In this document: positions 12,096-21,483 of the stretch, in pieces | Numbering within the stretch: position 1 is the stretch's first letter | Layout: each line of letters opens with the position of its first letter | Virus record (IMG/VR): IMGVR_UViG_3300005913_000035 | Span: 1-33,692 of that record | DNA: 33,692 nucleotides | Source of the DNA: a virus | Strand: one strand, 5' to 3' | Notes under the pieces: generated by a model | What the model saw: the letters and a program-made list of their open reading frames with translations, nothing else | What the model was told of the DNA's origin: nothing | Databases searched by the model: none | Position numbers and translations under genes: made by a program

Positions 12096-12641
12096 ATGGC
12101 AACAACCAATTGAACAACTGACGAAAGTTTGACTCAGGAGGACTGACAAACGCTATACGAAGTAAACGGCGAGCAGTTAACACTTGATGAACTACAGAGC
12201 GGTTACATGAGACAATCAGACTACACTCGTAAAACACAAGAGTTAAAGAAGAGCGAACCGAGAGAAGAAGAAGATGAATCATGGATTGAAACAGTTAAAT
12301 CAAAATGATTTATGACAAATGATGAATTTGAAACTAAGCTAAGTTCTAAATTAGCAGAAAGAGAGTTCGACAACGATGTATTATCTAGTCCAGAACTTAA
12401 GAAACACGAGAAAGCAATAAGAAAACTAGTAGAACAGACCTGAATGTCTCCATACGATGTTATCGATGAATATTGATTTGGTAAATCAGAGAAGTTAAAG
12501 AAAGCAAAAGAATCAAGACTACTCTGAGACAGAGATTACGGAACATGACCTAAGTCTATATGAACTATGTCAGATGACGAGGTCGATGAATATATCAGCA
12601 AGAACTCAAAGATGGACAAATATAGAGTATCAGGGACATAA
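12096..12641 (+). CDS. Capsid scaffolding protein
   Basis: This 181-residue acidic, helical protein lies immediately upstream of the major capsid gene. Residues about 22-50 carry the block typical of phage scaffolds, YEVNGEQLTLDELQSGY followed by MRQSDYTRKTQEL. The rest is Lys/Glu-rich with predicted helices and a basic C-terminal end (KMDKYRVSGT), as expected for the coat-binding helix. It should form the transient core on which the procapsid assembles and then leave or be degraded. Glycines are mostly TGA. The assignment combines the conserved N-terminal block with position; both agree. Confidence 0.85.
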
Positions 12642-12670
12642 TACCCTTTTAACTTAAAACAATTTAACTA

Positions 12671-13894
12671 ATGGCTAATTCAGTACAACCAACTTTCCCA
12701 GAGATCTGGGCAAAGAAAATGCAGATGACTTTTAAAAAGGAGAACCAAGCGGAAGTATTCGCTGACACTTCTTACAATTCATCCCTAAAATCAGGAGACA
12801 CTCTCCACAGACAACTAGGTAATATCGATCCTAACGGTGCTCCAGGAGTACACGTAAGAGGTGCAGATATCGCTGAATCTTTCTACTCAGCTAGCGATGA
12901 GACTATGTCAATTGACAAAGAGTTCTCTACTCGTTACTTTATCGAAGGTTTTGACGAAATTCAATCAGACATTTCACTCGCAGCTTACTACGGTGAACAG
13001 TTCGGAGGACAGATGAAAGTACAAATCGATGCTACTGTATTCGGTGAAACACTAAACTCAGCTTCTATCGTAGATGCAGGAGATCTTGGTGGTACAGGTG
13101 GACAAGGTATCACACTATCTAGTTCTAATGTAATCAACGTTGTTGCAGCAGTAAGAAAGAAATTTAAGAAACTTAATGTTTCTACTGATAACATGAAGGG
13201 TGCAATCTCTCCAGAGTTCGTAGAATTCTTGACACTATACGGTGCAGGTAGAGATACAACAATGGGTGACGATGTAAACCGCAGAGGGTTCTTCGGTAAG
13301 TTCAATGGTATTAGTCTTTATGAGACCAACAATACTACTGGAACTGCTGTACTCGCTATGGCTACACAACCTACTAACGGTGATCCAATCACTCTAGCAG
13401 GACAAACATTTACTGCAGTATCTACTATCGGTACAACTGCTGGTAACTACAAGATCGGAGCTAACGTTGATGTTACAAGAGCTACTCTTACAGCATTGAT
13501 TAATAATCCAGCTACAACTAGCACAACTCAGGTTGCACTAGGTACATCTACATCTGAAGTTGTTAAATTATTTGCAGCTAGAATTTCAGCGGTAAATGAC
13601 GACTCAGCAAACACAATGACAGTTACACACAAGGGTGCTGGTACTATCGTAGTATCTGAAACACTAACTGATGGAACTGACACATGGACAGCTACAGCTC
13701 AGAAACAACACTGCCTATTCGTAGCAGGAAGTGGACCAGCTCTAGTCGTACAACAGACACCAAAAGTAAACGTCGTAGAATCTGAAGCTAGAAATGGCTC
13801 ATTTACTAAGATGGCTTGTTTATTTGGAGTGAAAACATTCTCTGATCAGGCAAAAATGATGACTGACGTACAACTTAACTCTAGTACTTACTAG
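12671..13894 (+). CDS. Major capsid protein
   Basis: This 407-residue protein, directly after the scaffold gene, is followed by a strong intrinsic terminator, as expected for a highly expressed coat gene. Residues 1-230 and 345-407 read as an HK97-fold coat protein (for example the SIDKEFSTRYFIEGFDE block near residue 78). Residues about 233-345 look like an inserted beta-rich domain of a kind common in phage structural proteins (DPITLAGQTFTAV ... GTIVVSETLTDG). All 37 glycine codons are GGN and none is TGA, in sharp contrast to its neighbours. It ends in TAG. The assignment as coat protein is based on synteny, size and composition. Confidence 0.9.
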   Translation: MANSVQPTFPEIWAKKMQMTFKKENQAEVFADTSYNSSLKSGDTLHRQLGNIDPNGAPGVHVRGADIAESFYSASDETMSIDKEFSTRYFIEGFDEIQSDISLAAYYGEQFGGQMKVQIDATVFGETLNSASIVDAGDLGGTGGQGITLSSSNVINVVAAVRKKFKKLNVSTDNMKGAISPEFVEFLTLYGAGRDTTMGDDVNRRGFFGKFNGISLYETNNTTGTAVLAMATQPTNGDPITLAGQTFTAVSTIGTTAGNYKIGANVDVTRATLTALINNPATTSTTQVALGTSTSEVVKLFAARISAVNDDSANTMTVTHKGAGTIVVSETLTDGTDTWTATAQKQHCLFVAGSGPALVVQQTPKVNVVESEARNGSFTKMACLFGVKTFSDQAKMMTDVQLNSSTY

Positions 13895-13901
13895 TCAATT
13901 T

Positions 13902-13930
13902 AGAGGGGGTAACCCTCCTCTTTATTTTAT
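13902..13930 (+). terminator. Intrinsic terminator after the capsid gene
   Basis: AGAGGGGGTAACCCTCCTCT at 13902-13921 folds as AGAGG-GGG / TAA loop / CCC-(T bulge)-CCTCT. It is followed by TTATTTTATT. It lies 8 bases after the capsid TAG and should end or reduce transcription between head and tail genes. Confidence 0.75.
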
Positions 13931-13949
13931 TAATTCTAAGATTACAATT

Positions 13950-14330
13950 ATGGCTACATATATTAAAAATGAAATCAAAACAGATAAAGGAATACTATCA
14001 ATCGATGGTGATCTATCTATGCAGATCAGCAAACTACCTGATAACCATAGAGGTTGAATCTTCAAAAATGATTATAGTGTTAATGTATCTGCTACTGATA
14101 AACCTTTTGAGTATAACATAGAAGATAATAAGATCTATTTCTACACACAAAACAGCAGTAAGATGGAAGAGCAGGAGATAGAACATGCTGCACTTATTGA
14201 GGGTAAAGATAAAGTAGAGACTGAAGAGATTATCGCTGGTAAATACTGCGAGTATATAGACCAATGGGAATATGTTCTGATTCATAACGGTAAAAACCTA
14301 ACAGCTAAAATTTTAGAATTAATCAAATAA
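13950..14330 (+). CDS. Small protein after the capsid gene, unknown function
   Basis: This 126-residue protein has an ATG 20 bases beyond the capsid terminator hairpin. It contains a single TGA glycine (residue 33, in NHRGGIFKND). The sequence alternates short beta-like segments with acidic stretches (DKPFEYNIEDNKIYFYTQNSS and after) and lacks membrane or enzyme motifs. Position between capsid and tail fibre would fit a head-completion or decoration protein, or an N-terminal partner of the fibre. I do not recognise the family. The downstream fibre ATG follows its TAA by four bases, so the two are probably co-translated. Confidence 0.6.
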
Positions 14331-14334
14331 ACTA

Positions 14335-16764
14335 ATGCCTAAGATGACCTCTGCGGAGTATATAAAAGAACTTGCGAGTTCTCCATTAACAAGGGAACAA
14401 CTAAACAAGCTATTGGATAGAAACAATATTAGCTATGAGTTGTGAGAACTTGACAATTTCTGATACGCTGTTCTTAATTGATTTAAGGGCAAAAGATCAG
14501 ATTTTTCTGCACAAAGAGAATGAGAGTACATGACTTGACTATCTAAATGATTGAGTCAGAAAGTTAAAGATATTGATAAGAAGATTGTAAGCTTCGAATC
14601 TACTAAGAAAGAGTTGGAGAAGATGCCTTGAAAGGTGCTTGCAACCGTTGACGCTGACCTTAAGAGCGTCAGAGAAGATCAAAAGGTATATAACGCCAAG
14701 ACATTACAAAACCTTGCTAAAAAGGCAGAGAAAAAACACGGTCATGATATGTCAGAAATCAAAGGTATAGACAAACAGTTTTCCAACCTAGAAACTAAGA
14801 TTAGTGATCGTCCAACAAGAGATGAAGTGTCCGACGCTATGAAAAAGAACTTTGTTACTAAAGATAATACTTTCACAAAAGAAGAAACTAGAAGTTATGT
14901 TAAAAGCAAACTTAATAAGATAGTTATACCATGAAAGTCATGAGGATCTGGTTGAGGAGGGACATGAGATGTAACAGCTGCAGCAGTCTTAGTGGATAAC
15001 TCTATTATTAGAGGTGATGGTGGTGCTAAGTGAGTACAAGGCAGTGGTGCAACTATAGACGACTCATGAAACATAACATCGAATAATATCAATCAAACAG
15101 TTGTTATTGGAGCAAGTCCAGTGTTTACTCTTGCGAATCAAACTATTGACGATAGTGAACTTATTGTTGCAGATACTACTAATGCACAGACTTTCGTTAA
15201 TAAGGTAGACCATGCCATATTGAAATCTAAGGGAACAGGAGTAAATACTACTTACGTTGCAACTGCAGCAGTAGGAGGAACAACCTTTGATATTCCAGAC
15301 GTTTTTACAGAAATTTATAGTGATGAAGGATATTTTTATATTCATTATTTAGGGTCAACTGGAACAACAGTAGCTAATTTAAATGCTGCATCTACATTTG
15401 TTTTTTTAGATAAGACAGGGGCTTTAGATCAACAAACAACAACACCTACAAGACAAGATTTAACTAGAAAAGTTTTTCTAATTAGAATTGCGGTAAATAC
15501 AGCAAATAATACTATTTTAGGTTTTGAATATTTAAACAACCCTACAGGTAACTATACTAATACTATCAGGGATTTATATTCATATCTTTTAGCTCAAGGA
15601 GTACCATTTAAAAAAGATTTAGTTGTTACGGGTAGAGCGGGAGATTTAGGGTTTGATATTTCGTCAGGAAGTTTAATGGAACTTGGGGGTACAGGAGATA
15701 TTTTTAATCCAAACATTAAAGATTTTGACGCTGTAGCTAATGCAGAATTTGCCTTAGTTCAAAGTGCTTCAGAAAATTCTACTGGAAATACAAACCTCCC
15801 AAAGTTTTGGGACAATTCAGGATCACTTACAGCTCTTGGTTCTACTACTTTAGTGGGTCATAGACTGTATAGATTTAGTAGTGGTAATCTTACAATTCAA
15901 TACGGTCAGGGCAATTATGCTAATATGGTTCTTGCTAAGGCAGGCGTACTAACAGAGGATTACGATCTAAACCCTGGGCTTGTAGACGCTACCTTCTTAG
16001 GTCGGTGGTTTATCGAATCTACAGCCACTAATACATCAGGGACAGTAAAGACAGCATTTGTTGAATACACTATTGGAGTACAGGGCGGAGTATCAAATTC
16101 CTTATCAGGTGCATTACTTAAGGGTAATAACTTGTCAGACTTACTAGATGTAAGTGCAGCTAAGACTAACTTGTCTTTAGATAATGTGGATAACACAAGT
16201 GATGCTAATAAGCCTGTAAGTACAGCAGGTCAAACAGCTCTTAATCTAAAAGCTAATATTGCATCACCTACGTTCACATGAACAGTGTCAGGCATTACAA
16301 AAGCTATGGTCTGACTTACTAGTGTTGATGATACAAGTGATTCAACTAAAAACGCAGCAAGTGTAACGCTAACAAACAAGACAATCTCTTGAGCTAGCAA
16401 CACAATCACAGTGGATGGTGTTAATGAAGTGGGATTTAGAATAATCCCTCAAAAGGTAAAAGCTGAAGACTATACATTAATATTAGAGGATAGTGCGACA
16501 TCTATTCATCACCCTAGTATAGACACAAGTGCAAGAACATATACAGTTCCAGCTAACGCAAGTGTAGCATATCCGATTGGTACTGCTCTTACTTTTACCA
16601 ACGATACAAGTGGTTGAGTAATCACTATCGCAATCACAAGTGATGTTATGATATTGGGCTGAGTAGGCACAACATGAAGTAGAACACTGGCAGCAAGTAG
16701 CATGGCAACATGCATAAAGATGACAGCAACAAGACGGATTATAAGCTGACCTTGACTTACTTAA
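14335..16764 (+). CDS. Long tail fibre protein
   Basis: This 809-residue protein has an N-terminal helical attachment region, a probable coiled coil (about 75-205), and a Gly-rich hinge near 203-212 written largely with TGA. A beta-rich body follows, then a classical fibre repeat near 620-670 (NLSLDNVDNTSDANKPVST, then SPTFTGTVSGITKAM and LTSVDDTSDSTKNAAS), and a small C-terminal tip. It is expected to bind the host surface. Residues 246-648 (15070-16278) contain 36 glycines but no TGA codon, while both flanks use TGA, and the first half of that block is visibly richer in TTT/TTA. This suggests a module acquired from a standard-code source. The fibre assignment is strong; the receptor is unknown. 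Confidence 0.85.
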
Positions 16765-16778
16765 TTAAATTACTAACT

Positions 16779-17360
16779 ATGGCAGTAATACAACAATTAT
16801 TAGCATCATATTGATGAGTACCAAAGACATACGCTACTTGGAATCCAAGCGATAAAAGTTCTTCTATAAATTTATCTTGATGAAACTTGAACGCTTCTAG
16901 TTCTAACTGATCAACATGGCAGTCTGCTAGAGCTACATTGTGAAAAACTTCATGAAAATGGTATTGGGAAGTAACTGCTTTGTCGATAAACACATCTAAT
17001 GACTTAATCATGGTGTGAGTTGCGACCACTGCAGCGAGCCTTACTAATGCTTATATATGATTATCAAGTAATTGATGGTCTTGGTATAATATATCACAAA
17101 AATTTAACTGATCTAGTTCTGCTTATTGAACCAATCGGACAAGCGGAGATGTTATATGAATAGCTGTAGATATATGAGGCAATAGTATTGAGTTTTATAA
17201 AAACAATATTTCTGCTTGAGTAGCATTTACTAATCTTTCTTGAACCATATATCCAGCTATGTCAATAATAAGAACTGTGGCAAATTTAACTACTAACTTT
17301 GGAGCTACTACAATGACATATACAGCACCATTATGATATAATCAATGATTTTATAATTAA
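16779..17360 (+). CDS. SPRY-domain fibre-associated protein
   Basis: This 193-residue protein is almost entirely one SPRY/concanavalin-like beta-sandwich. It contains KWYWEVTALS, then MVGVATT, SSNGWSWYN, GDVIGIAVDIGGNSIEFYKN and a closing TNFGATTMTYTAP. SPRY domains occur in phage tail-fibre tips and accessory proteins and mediate binding. Eighteen of its 21 glycine codons are TGA, the opposite extreme from the capsid gene. The conserved G-D-x-I-G core supports UGA=Gly. It lies directly after the long fibre and probably forms part of the adsorption apparatus. The domain call is confident; the role is inferred from position. Confidence 0.8.
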
Positions 17361-17371
17361 ACCCTTTAAAC

Positions 17372-17722
17372 ATGAAAATCAAAATTGAAGCAGAAATAAC
17401 AGAAGAAGATCTAATGATCCTAGCTATAAGGAAAGGACGAACAGAAAAGACAACAAAATACGAGACAACTGAAGAGCCTGCACTTGATGAGGACGGAGAA
17501 CCTATCCTTGATGAGGACGGAGAGCCTACAACTAACACAGTAAGCACACCTGTAGAGGTTAAAAGTAAAGAACCAAAATTATTTATTGAGGACTTATATA
17601 GTGAGGTAATAATTACTGACTCAGCTAAGATATTCACTGAGTATAGAACACAAGAACTTAGAGAGCAGATTAAGCAAATAGAAAAGGCAGTAAAAGATTC
17701 AGTAGTTCTATGATTTAGCTAA
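17372..17722 (+). CDS. Small acidic protein with a duplicated DEDGEP motif, unknown function
   Basis: This 116-residue protein starts 11 bases after the SPRY gene. It opens MKIKIEAEITEEDL, has two tandem copies of the heptad LDEDGEP near residues 38-51, and ends with a helical segment (RTQELREQIKQIEKAV). The last codons are TGA TTT AGC TAA, so the true end lies three residues past the position a standard-code reading would give. The stop overlaps the next ATG as TAATG, implying coupling with the DUF1353 gene. No fold or function is recognised; tail-fibre assembly or chaperone roles would fit the context but are unproven. Confidence 0.6.
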
Positions 17723-18090
17723 TGTCACAATTCACCAAGTTCACATCTATCCAACCCTTACCCAAGGAACGTATGCGGATCACCACAGCACCACTAGTTT
17801 ATCATGTATGACGTGAAGACAGTGACGAGGTGATAACTGTTCCTACTGGTTATGAGTTCGATTGAGCCAGTGTACCTATGGTATTTGGCATGGTGATACA
17901 GAGGGCAGAACCTCAAACAATACTAGCAGCTTGCCTACACGATTACTTATACACTGAGTGAAGAAGATATACTCTAAGCGAGACAGATTATATATTCTAT
18001 GAAGCACTAAGATGCTTTAATCCTAAGCGGAAATCAATGGTAATGTATATAGGTGTAAGGTTATGATGACGAGTATATCGATATAAATAA
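17722..18090 (+). CDS. DUF1353 family protein
   Basis: This 122-residue protein matches the phage DUF1353 layout: VPTGYEFDGASVP near residue 41, LAACLHDYLYTEGRR in the middle, a helical SETDYIFYEALR segment, and a closing MVMYIGVRLGGRVYRY. DUF1353 genes are common near tail or lysis genes, but their function is not established. Three conserved glycines (in FDGASVP and VRLGG) are TGA. It is coupled to the preceding gene by TAATG and followed by a hairpin terminator that overlaps its stop, so it probably closes the main structural transcript. Confidence 0.8.
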
Positions 18091-18139
18091 ATCATCTTGT
18101 CTCTCGCTATGTGAGGGACGGACATGATTTATTTTACAA
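18085..18139 (+). terminator. Long hairpin terminator after the DUF1353 gene
   Basis: The arms AAATAAATCAT (18085-18095) and ATGATTTATTT (18124-18134) are perfectly complementary. Inner bases GTCTCTC and GAGGGAC extend the stem with one wobble around a short loop. The right arm plus TTTAC supplies a T-rich tail. Because the hairpin is A/T-rich on both sides it could also work on the other strand. Confidence 0.6.
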
Positions 18140-18146
18140 AACCACT

Positions 18147-18377
18147 ATGACACCAGAAATCATACAAGAAATATTAAGCCAATGACCTATATTCGCAATA
18201 CTTGTACCCATAATTTATGCATTCTATAAATTTATGGATAGAGTCTATGATGACCATATAAAGCAAGTAAACACACTTACTGTTGTTTTCAAAGATACAA
18301 TAAGCAAGGTAACAGAAAATATAGGCGAAAGACTTGATAATATCGAGGACACCTTAGTTGACATTAAAAACAAATAA
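18147..18377 (+). CDS. Holin-like small membrane protein (BhlA/UviB type)
   Basis: This 76-residue protein begins MTPEIIQEILSQGPIFAILV, with one N-terminal membrane segment (about residues 12-29). A charged, helical cytoplasmic tail follows, ending in LDNIEDTLVDIKNK. This pattern, including the Q-G-P-x-F-A entry to the helix, is that of BhlA/UviB-like phage holins. It should assemble in the inner membrane and form lesions that end the infection cycle. It follows the terminator after DUF1353 and precedes HNH-like, exonuclease and papain-like genes. The start is the only ATG in the frame close to the terminator. The assignment rests on pattern similarity without other lysis genes immediately adjacent. 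Confidence 0.65.
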
Positions 18378-18387
18378 GTCAAACTAA

Positions 18388-18498
18388 TTGTTGTCTATAG
18401 TCTTGCTATTTTTATCGCTAATAGGTATAATGGATGTAATCGATATGATTAATATTTGAATTGTTTTAATAAGTATTTTATATATTACTTTAGGTTAA
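18388..18498 (+). CDS. Possible very small hydrophobic protein
   Basis: A 36-residue frame runs from TTG at 18388 (a short version starts at ATG 18430) to TAA at 18496. It is almost wholly hydrophobic, reading LLSIVLLFLSLIGIMDVIDM and then INIGIVLISILYITLG, which would give two short membrane helices. Its stop overlaps the next ATG as TAATG, a junction style seen at three other gene boundaries here. Against it, a good sigma70-like promoter (18403-18431) lies inside the same segment, and a transcript from it would lack the start. It could be a lysis accessory or chance. Treat as tentative. Confidence 0.35.
18403..18431 (+). promoter_or_regulatory. Sigma70-like promoter for the distal plus-strand genes
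   Basis: TTGCTA (18403-18408) and TATAAT (18426-18431) are separated by exactly 17 bases. The predicted start near 18438 lies about 60 bases before the ATG at 18498, downstream of the DUF1353 terminator. It could drive the HNH-like to papain-like gene block. Confidence 0.45.
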
Positions 18499-18989
18499 TG
18501 GCTGAGAACAATTTGATAAAACCTAATTGATCGATTCATAAACACCACTGCATACCTATTAGTACATGAGGCGAAAACCTAAAGCAAAACCTTGCTAGAG
18601 TGATTGATCGAGACCACAAACAGATACACGATACACTAGATATACCGATGAGGTTCTATAGTGAAAAAGTGAGAAAAATAAAAGAGAAAACTAATCACCA
18701 TATGATAACAAAACCTGAAACAATAGATCTATGGTGAGACCTACAAAAAGAATACTTTTCAAGAATACACCAATTACCAAGACATCTCCAAAAAGTACAT
18801 ATGGACTCGATGTTTAATATGGTACAATACTGGGCTACTCAATATGATCGTATTTCGAACGACAATATATTATGAGAACGAGAACCAAAGGGCAACACAC
18901 TATCATATAAATTTCATGAATCACACAATAAATATATTGAAATAAAAAAAGAGATAACAAAAGAAATTTATTTATTATTAAGCAAATAA
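18498..18989 (+). CDS. HNH-like nuclease-related protein
   Basis: This 163-residue protein has residues 12-45 reading like an HNH/ribosomal-inspection type motif: SIHKHHCIPISTGGENLKQN, then DRDHKQIH. The histidines and the P-x-S-x-GG turn match the beta-alpha-metal pattern, although the last metal-binding element is not clear. The second glycine of the GG pair is TGA. The C-terminal two thirds is helical and highly charged and is not recognised. A second protein with the same H-x(4-5)-P-x-S-x-GG pattern lies on the other arm (33014-33271). A DNA-nicking role in packaging or replication is possible. The frame is firm; the function is tentative. Confidence 0.6.
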
Positions 18990-18991
18990 TT

Positions 18992-19513
18992 ATGGATAAA
19001 GCAGTTTTCTTAGACACAGAAACAGGATGATTGAATGACAGAAAACACTCACTACTGACGATTGGCTATACAGTAACCAACAACCAACTGAGTAAAATCT
19101 TAACTAAAGAATACAAAGTACCCATCAAAGGAGAAGTATCCCAAGACGCTTTGAATATTAATTGACTAGACGTAGAGAACTGGGAGTCAGAGAGAACAGT
19201 TGCTGAGGTGGTCAAAGAGATCATCAAAGATGCTGAGGGTGATGAAGTGTCTCTATACTGACATAACATACACTTTGATCTGTGATTTATAAAGACTCAC
19301 GACGAGGAGGCATACAACGAACTGATGAGTATCTTTGGTAGGAGAATAGTTGACACAAAAGCTCTAATACAAGATATGAAGAACCGCTGACTATATGATG
19401 GATCTACTAGCATGCATAGGTTCGTATGACAGGACTGAGGCAAACACAACGCAGCAGAAGACACACTCTTGAATATAGAGTTACTGAAGAAATATTACAA
19501 GATGATAACTTAG
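18992..19513 (+). CDS. DEDDh 3'-5' exonuclease (DnaQ/RNase T-like)
   Basis: This 173-residue protein has all three exonuclease motifs. Exo I is FLDTETGG (D8, E10), Exo II is GHNIHFDLGF (D96), and Exo III is HNAAEDTL (H152, D157). It therefore belongs to the DEDDh superfamily with DnaQ and RNase T. The second glycine of the Exo I motif is TGA, direct support for UGA=Gly. The length is normal for a stand-alone proofreading-type exonuclease. No DNA polymerase is seen in the window, so it may act on host polymerase products, during recombination, or in nucleotide recycling. It ends in TAG and is followed by a 23-base A/T-rich gap. Confidence 0.9.
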
Positions 19514-19536
19514 TATTTATTAACTATATTATAATC

Positions 19537-19995
19537 ATGGAAAAACAACAATCAGCAGAACCTAGAAGAGAGGCAGCCATCGAGAAACTAGTAGCAGCAT
19601 GATTAGTAATTGCCTTATCGTTTGCCTATAAAGGATGTAAGGGACAAAGAGAAGTACAGACCAACCTAATCGAGGATCTAGTCCGTAAGACAGAGATGCT
19701 TGATACAAACAAGACCTCAGTTGGCAATCTGTATTCTAACTGATCTGATATATTATTCATAGATCACAACACAGAGAACGGTGAGCATTATAACTACGCA
19801 ATCAAGTGAGAAGAACACGAGCTTATATATACTATCGATAAGGTCGACTGAAAGTACTACGATAAGTGAACACTAGACGGCGAACCGCTATATGATGACA
19901 AAGCAATCTACTCAATCAATAAATCATTGAATAATATAATTGATGATAAAGAGGTTGAATGAGTAGTTTGAAACTATCAAGTTAAAGACCAATAG
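19537..19995 (+). CDS. Membrane-anchored protein of unknown function
   Basis: This 152-residue protein begins with a charged segment (MEKQQSAEPRREAAIEKL), then one membrane helix (about residues 18-32, VAAGLVIALSFAYKG). A soluble region rich in Asp, Asn, Tyr and Lys follows, ending GVVGNYQVKDQ. A cysteine follows the helix (KGCKG), but it is not a clean lipobox. The soluble part has beta-like repeats (YAIKGEEHELIYTIDKVDG). Position between the exonuclease and the papain-like gene at the end of the plus arm could suit a lysis or superinfection-exclusion factor. The family is not recognised. Confidence 0.6.
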
Positions 19996-20027
19996 ACTAC
20001 TTAATATTTATTCTATATTTTATAGTT

Positions 20028-20864
20028 ATGGAAGGAGGAGCATTAGAGAAGTACAATGAGAGCGACTGGAGAATGTGAGGAATGATTGACCGGGATAAAG
20101 TGCCAACAATTACACCTACACTCGTCGAGCTAGATCAAAACGAGTATCAACGCAACACTTGTACTGTATATGCTTCTATGGCTTCCTATGTTGCATCTAC
20201 TGGTAATCATATACCTGAGATACATAGATATGACATCGTAGACCAATCTATCGATAGGTGACTAGATATAAGTATCTGACGATGGGTAAGTATGGCGGTC
20301 AAACTTATATACGACCAGTTTGACGATGTATCATACGTAAGCTGTAAGATATGATCTGATGACTTCTGGGAAGCAATCAAAAGGTGATACCACTTAGTCG
20401 CATGATATAGTTGAAATAAAGTATATAACGATGACCGTGATGATGATGGATCGGTAGCAACTAATGATTGGGGTAAGTGAACCTATGGACACTGCATTAG
20501 ATTTGCCAAACAACCTTGAACCGATCTCATTATTGTAGACAACTACAAGCAGAGAGAAACAAACATATACAAGCTACCAGATCTTGCTGAGAAAATAAAA
20601 TCTTGAAACATGTTTTATAATTGCTACTTTTATATACCTAAGATAATTATACCTATGAGTAATTTACCAGAACACGGCACGTTTTTTTCAACACCCTTGA
20701 GATTAGAAGTATTGGAAGCACGGAAGACAGAACTATCAGTACATATCGATAATGGTTGAAAGCCAACATATAGCATCTATACATTTGATAATCCTACTGA
20801 CGAGACTGACATTATTGGTAAGATGCAAACTGAATTAGGTTTTTTAAGAAACTGACTAATCTAA
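20028..20864 (+). CDS. Papain-like cysteine peptidase/amidase-like protein
   Basis: This 278-residue protein, the last on the plus arm, contains a Q-x3-C pair (Q41, C45 in YQRNTCTVYASMASY), a later G-H-C motif (H155 in GTYGHCIRF) and an Asp-Asn following a strand (D171, N172 in LIIVDNYKQ). This order and spacing match papain-like enzymes such as C39/C1-type peptidases and some cell-wall amidases. It has no signal peptide. It could mature virion proteins, cleave host peptidoglycan cross-links or modify host proteins. The C-terminal 60 residues are not recognised. Near the end the frame passes one TGA before TAA. The fold call is motif-based and moderately sure. Confidence 0.65.
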
Positions 20865-20870
20865 TAACAA

Positions 20871-20900
20871 AAAGCCGTCATATAAAGACGGTTTTCTTGT
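20871..20900. terminator. Bidirectional terminator between the converging arms
   Basis: CCGTC (20875-20879) and GACGG (20887-20891) form a stem around ATATAAA. TTTTCTT follows on the plus strand. On the minus strand the same stem is followed by CTTTTTGTT. It can therefore terminate both arms, whose last genes stop at 20864 (plus) and 20961 (minus). Confidence 0.75.
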
Positions 20901-20913
20901 TGAAAGGATACAA

Positions 20914-20931
20914 TATACCCTTGTGGGTATA
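20914..20931. terminator. Perfect hairpin in the convergent gap
   Basis: TATACCC, TTGT loop, GGGTATA forms a seven-pair stem. It lacks a T-run, so it may be an RNA-stabilising 3' hairpin for minus-strand messages or a helper of the neighbouring terminator. The rest of the gap (20932-20960) shows nothing. Confidence 0.45.
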
Positions 20932-20960
20932 AACATCGCTAATATAAATCTATACAAAGT

Positions 20961-21200
20961 CTACATGCCTTTAGTAATCCTTTTAGGCTGATTGCATGAT
21001 CTATTTATGCTCCATCATTGATAATAACGGTGCATCGCTAAAGATCGTGTAATACTCTCGTGATGTTTTTGGTTAAATTCTTCATATAGCTCAGGATGTG
21101 CTTCTCATACTTTTTTGTATGAGATGTTTTTGGGTTGCATTATTTTGGTGCCAGCTGGAACAGTAACCAGTTCTTCCAAAGTCCATCATATTCTTATCAT
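20961..21200 (-). CDS. Small protein, unknown function
   Basis: This 79-residue protein is the last gene of the minus arm, beginning MIRIGWTLEELVTVPAGTKI and ending KRITKGM before TAG. It is basic and helical, with an aromatic patch (MHRYYQGWSINR). It contains three TGA glycines. Its ATG lies 10 bases after the preceding gene's TAG. No motif is recognised; the short length and basic charge would suit a host-directed early protein. The frame is supported by tight packing and by the convergent terminator just beyond its stop. Confidence 0.55.
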
Positions 21201-21210
21201 CTCGATAGCT

Positions 21211-21483
21211 CTATGTTGTCTTACTGTCATCAGCTTGAGTGAAATTTGTTTTCACTTCTCTTCTCGTATTTTCTTTAGGTTGTACTTCTTCAACATGTAT
21301 TTCAATAGTTTTAAATAATTTTTCTATTCACAATCCAGTTGTGATCTCCATTTTTGTTTTGTTGTTGTATATGGATATACTATCAACTGTGTTCCTTAGT
21401 TCCCATAATCAGTTGTCTATCCTATGCTTAAAAACATTCGGGTATGTTTCCCTTCGTAAGTTTTCTATCTCTTTGAATTCCAT
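21211..21483 (-). CDS. Small charged protein, unknown function
   Basis: This 90-residue protein is coupled to the upstream gene by a TAATG overlap at 21481-21485. It starts MEFKEIENLRRETYPNVFKH and is mixed alpha/beta, with a Lys/Glu-rich second half (IHVEEVQPKENTRREVKT). Two TGA glycines interrupt a standard-code reading. No membrane segment or motif is found. It forms part of a run of three small unknown genes at the end of the minus arm. Confidence 0.55.

Noticed and set aside
1-20864. Many apparently broken genes (pseudogene-like run of stop codons)
   Set aside because: All interruptions are TGA, and all long frames resume perfectly with TGA=Gly; TAA/TAG never interrupt them. They are intact recoded genes.
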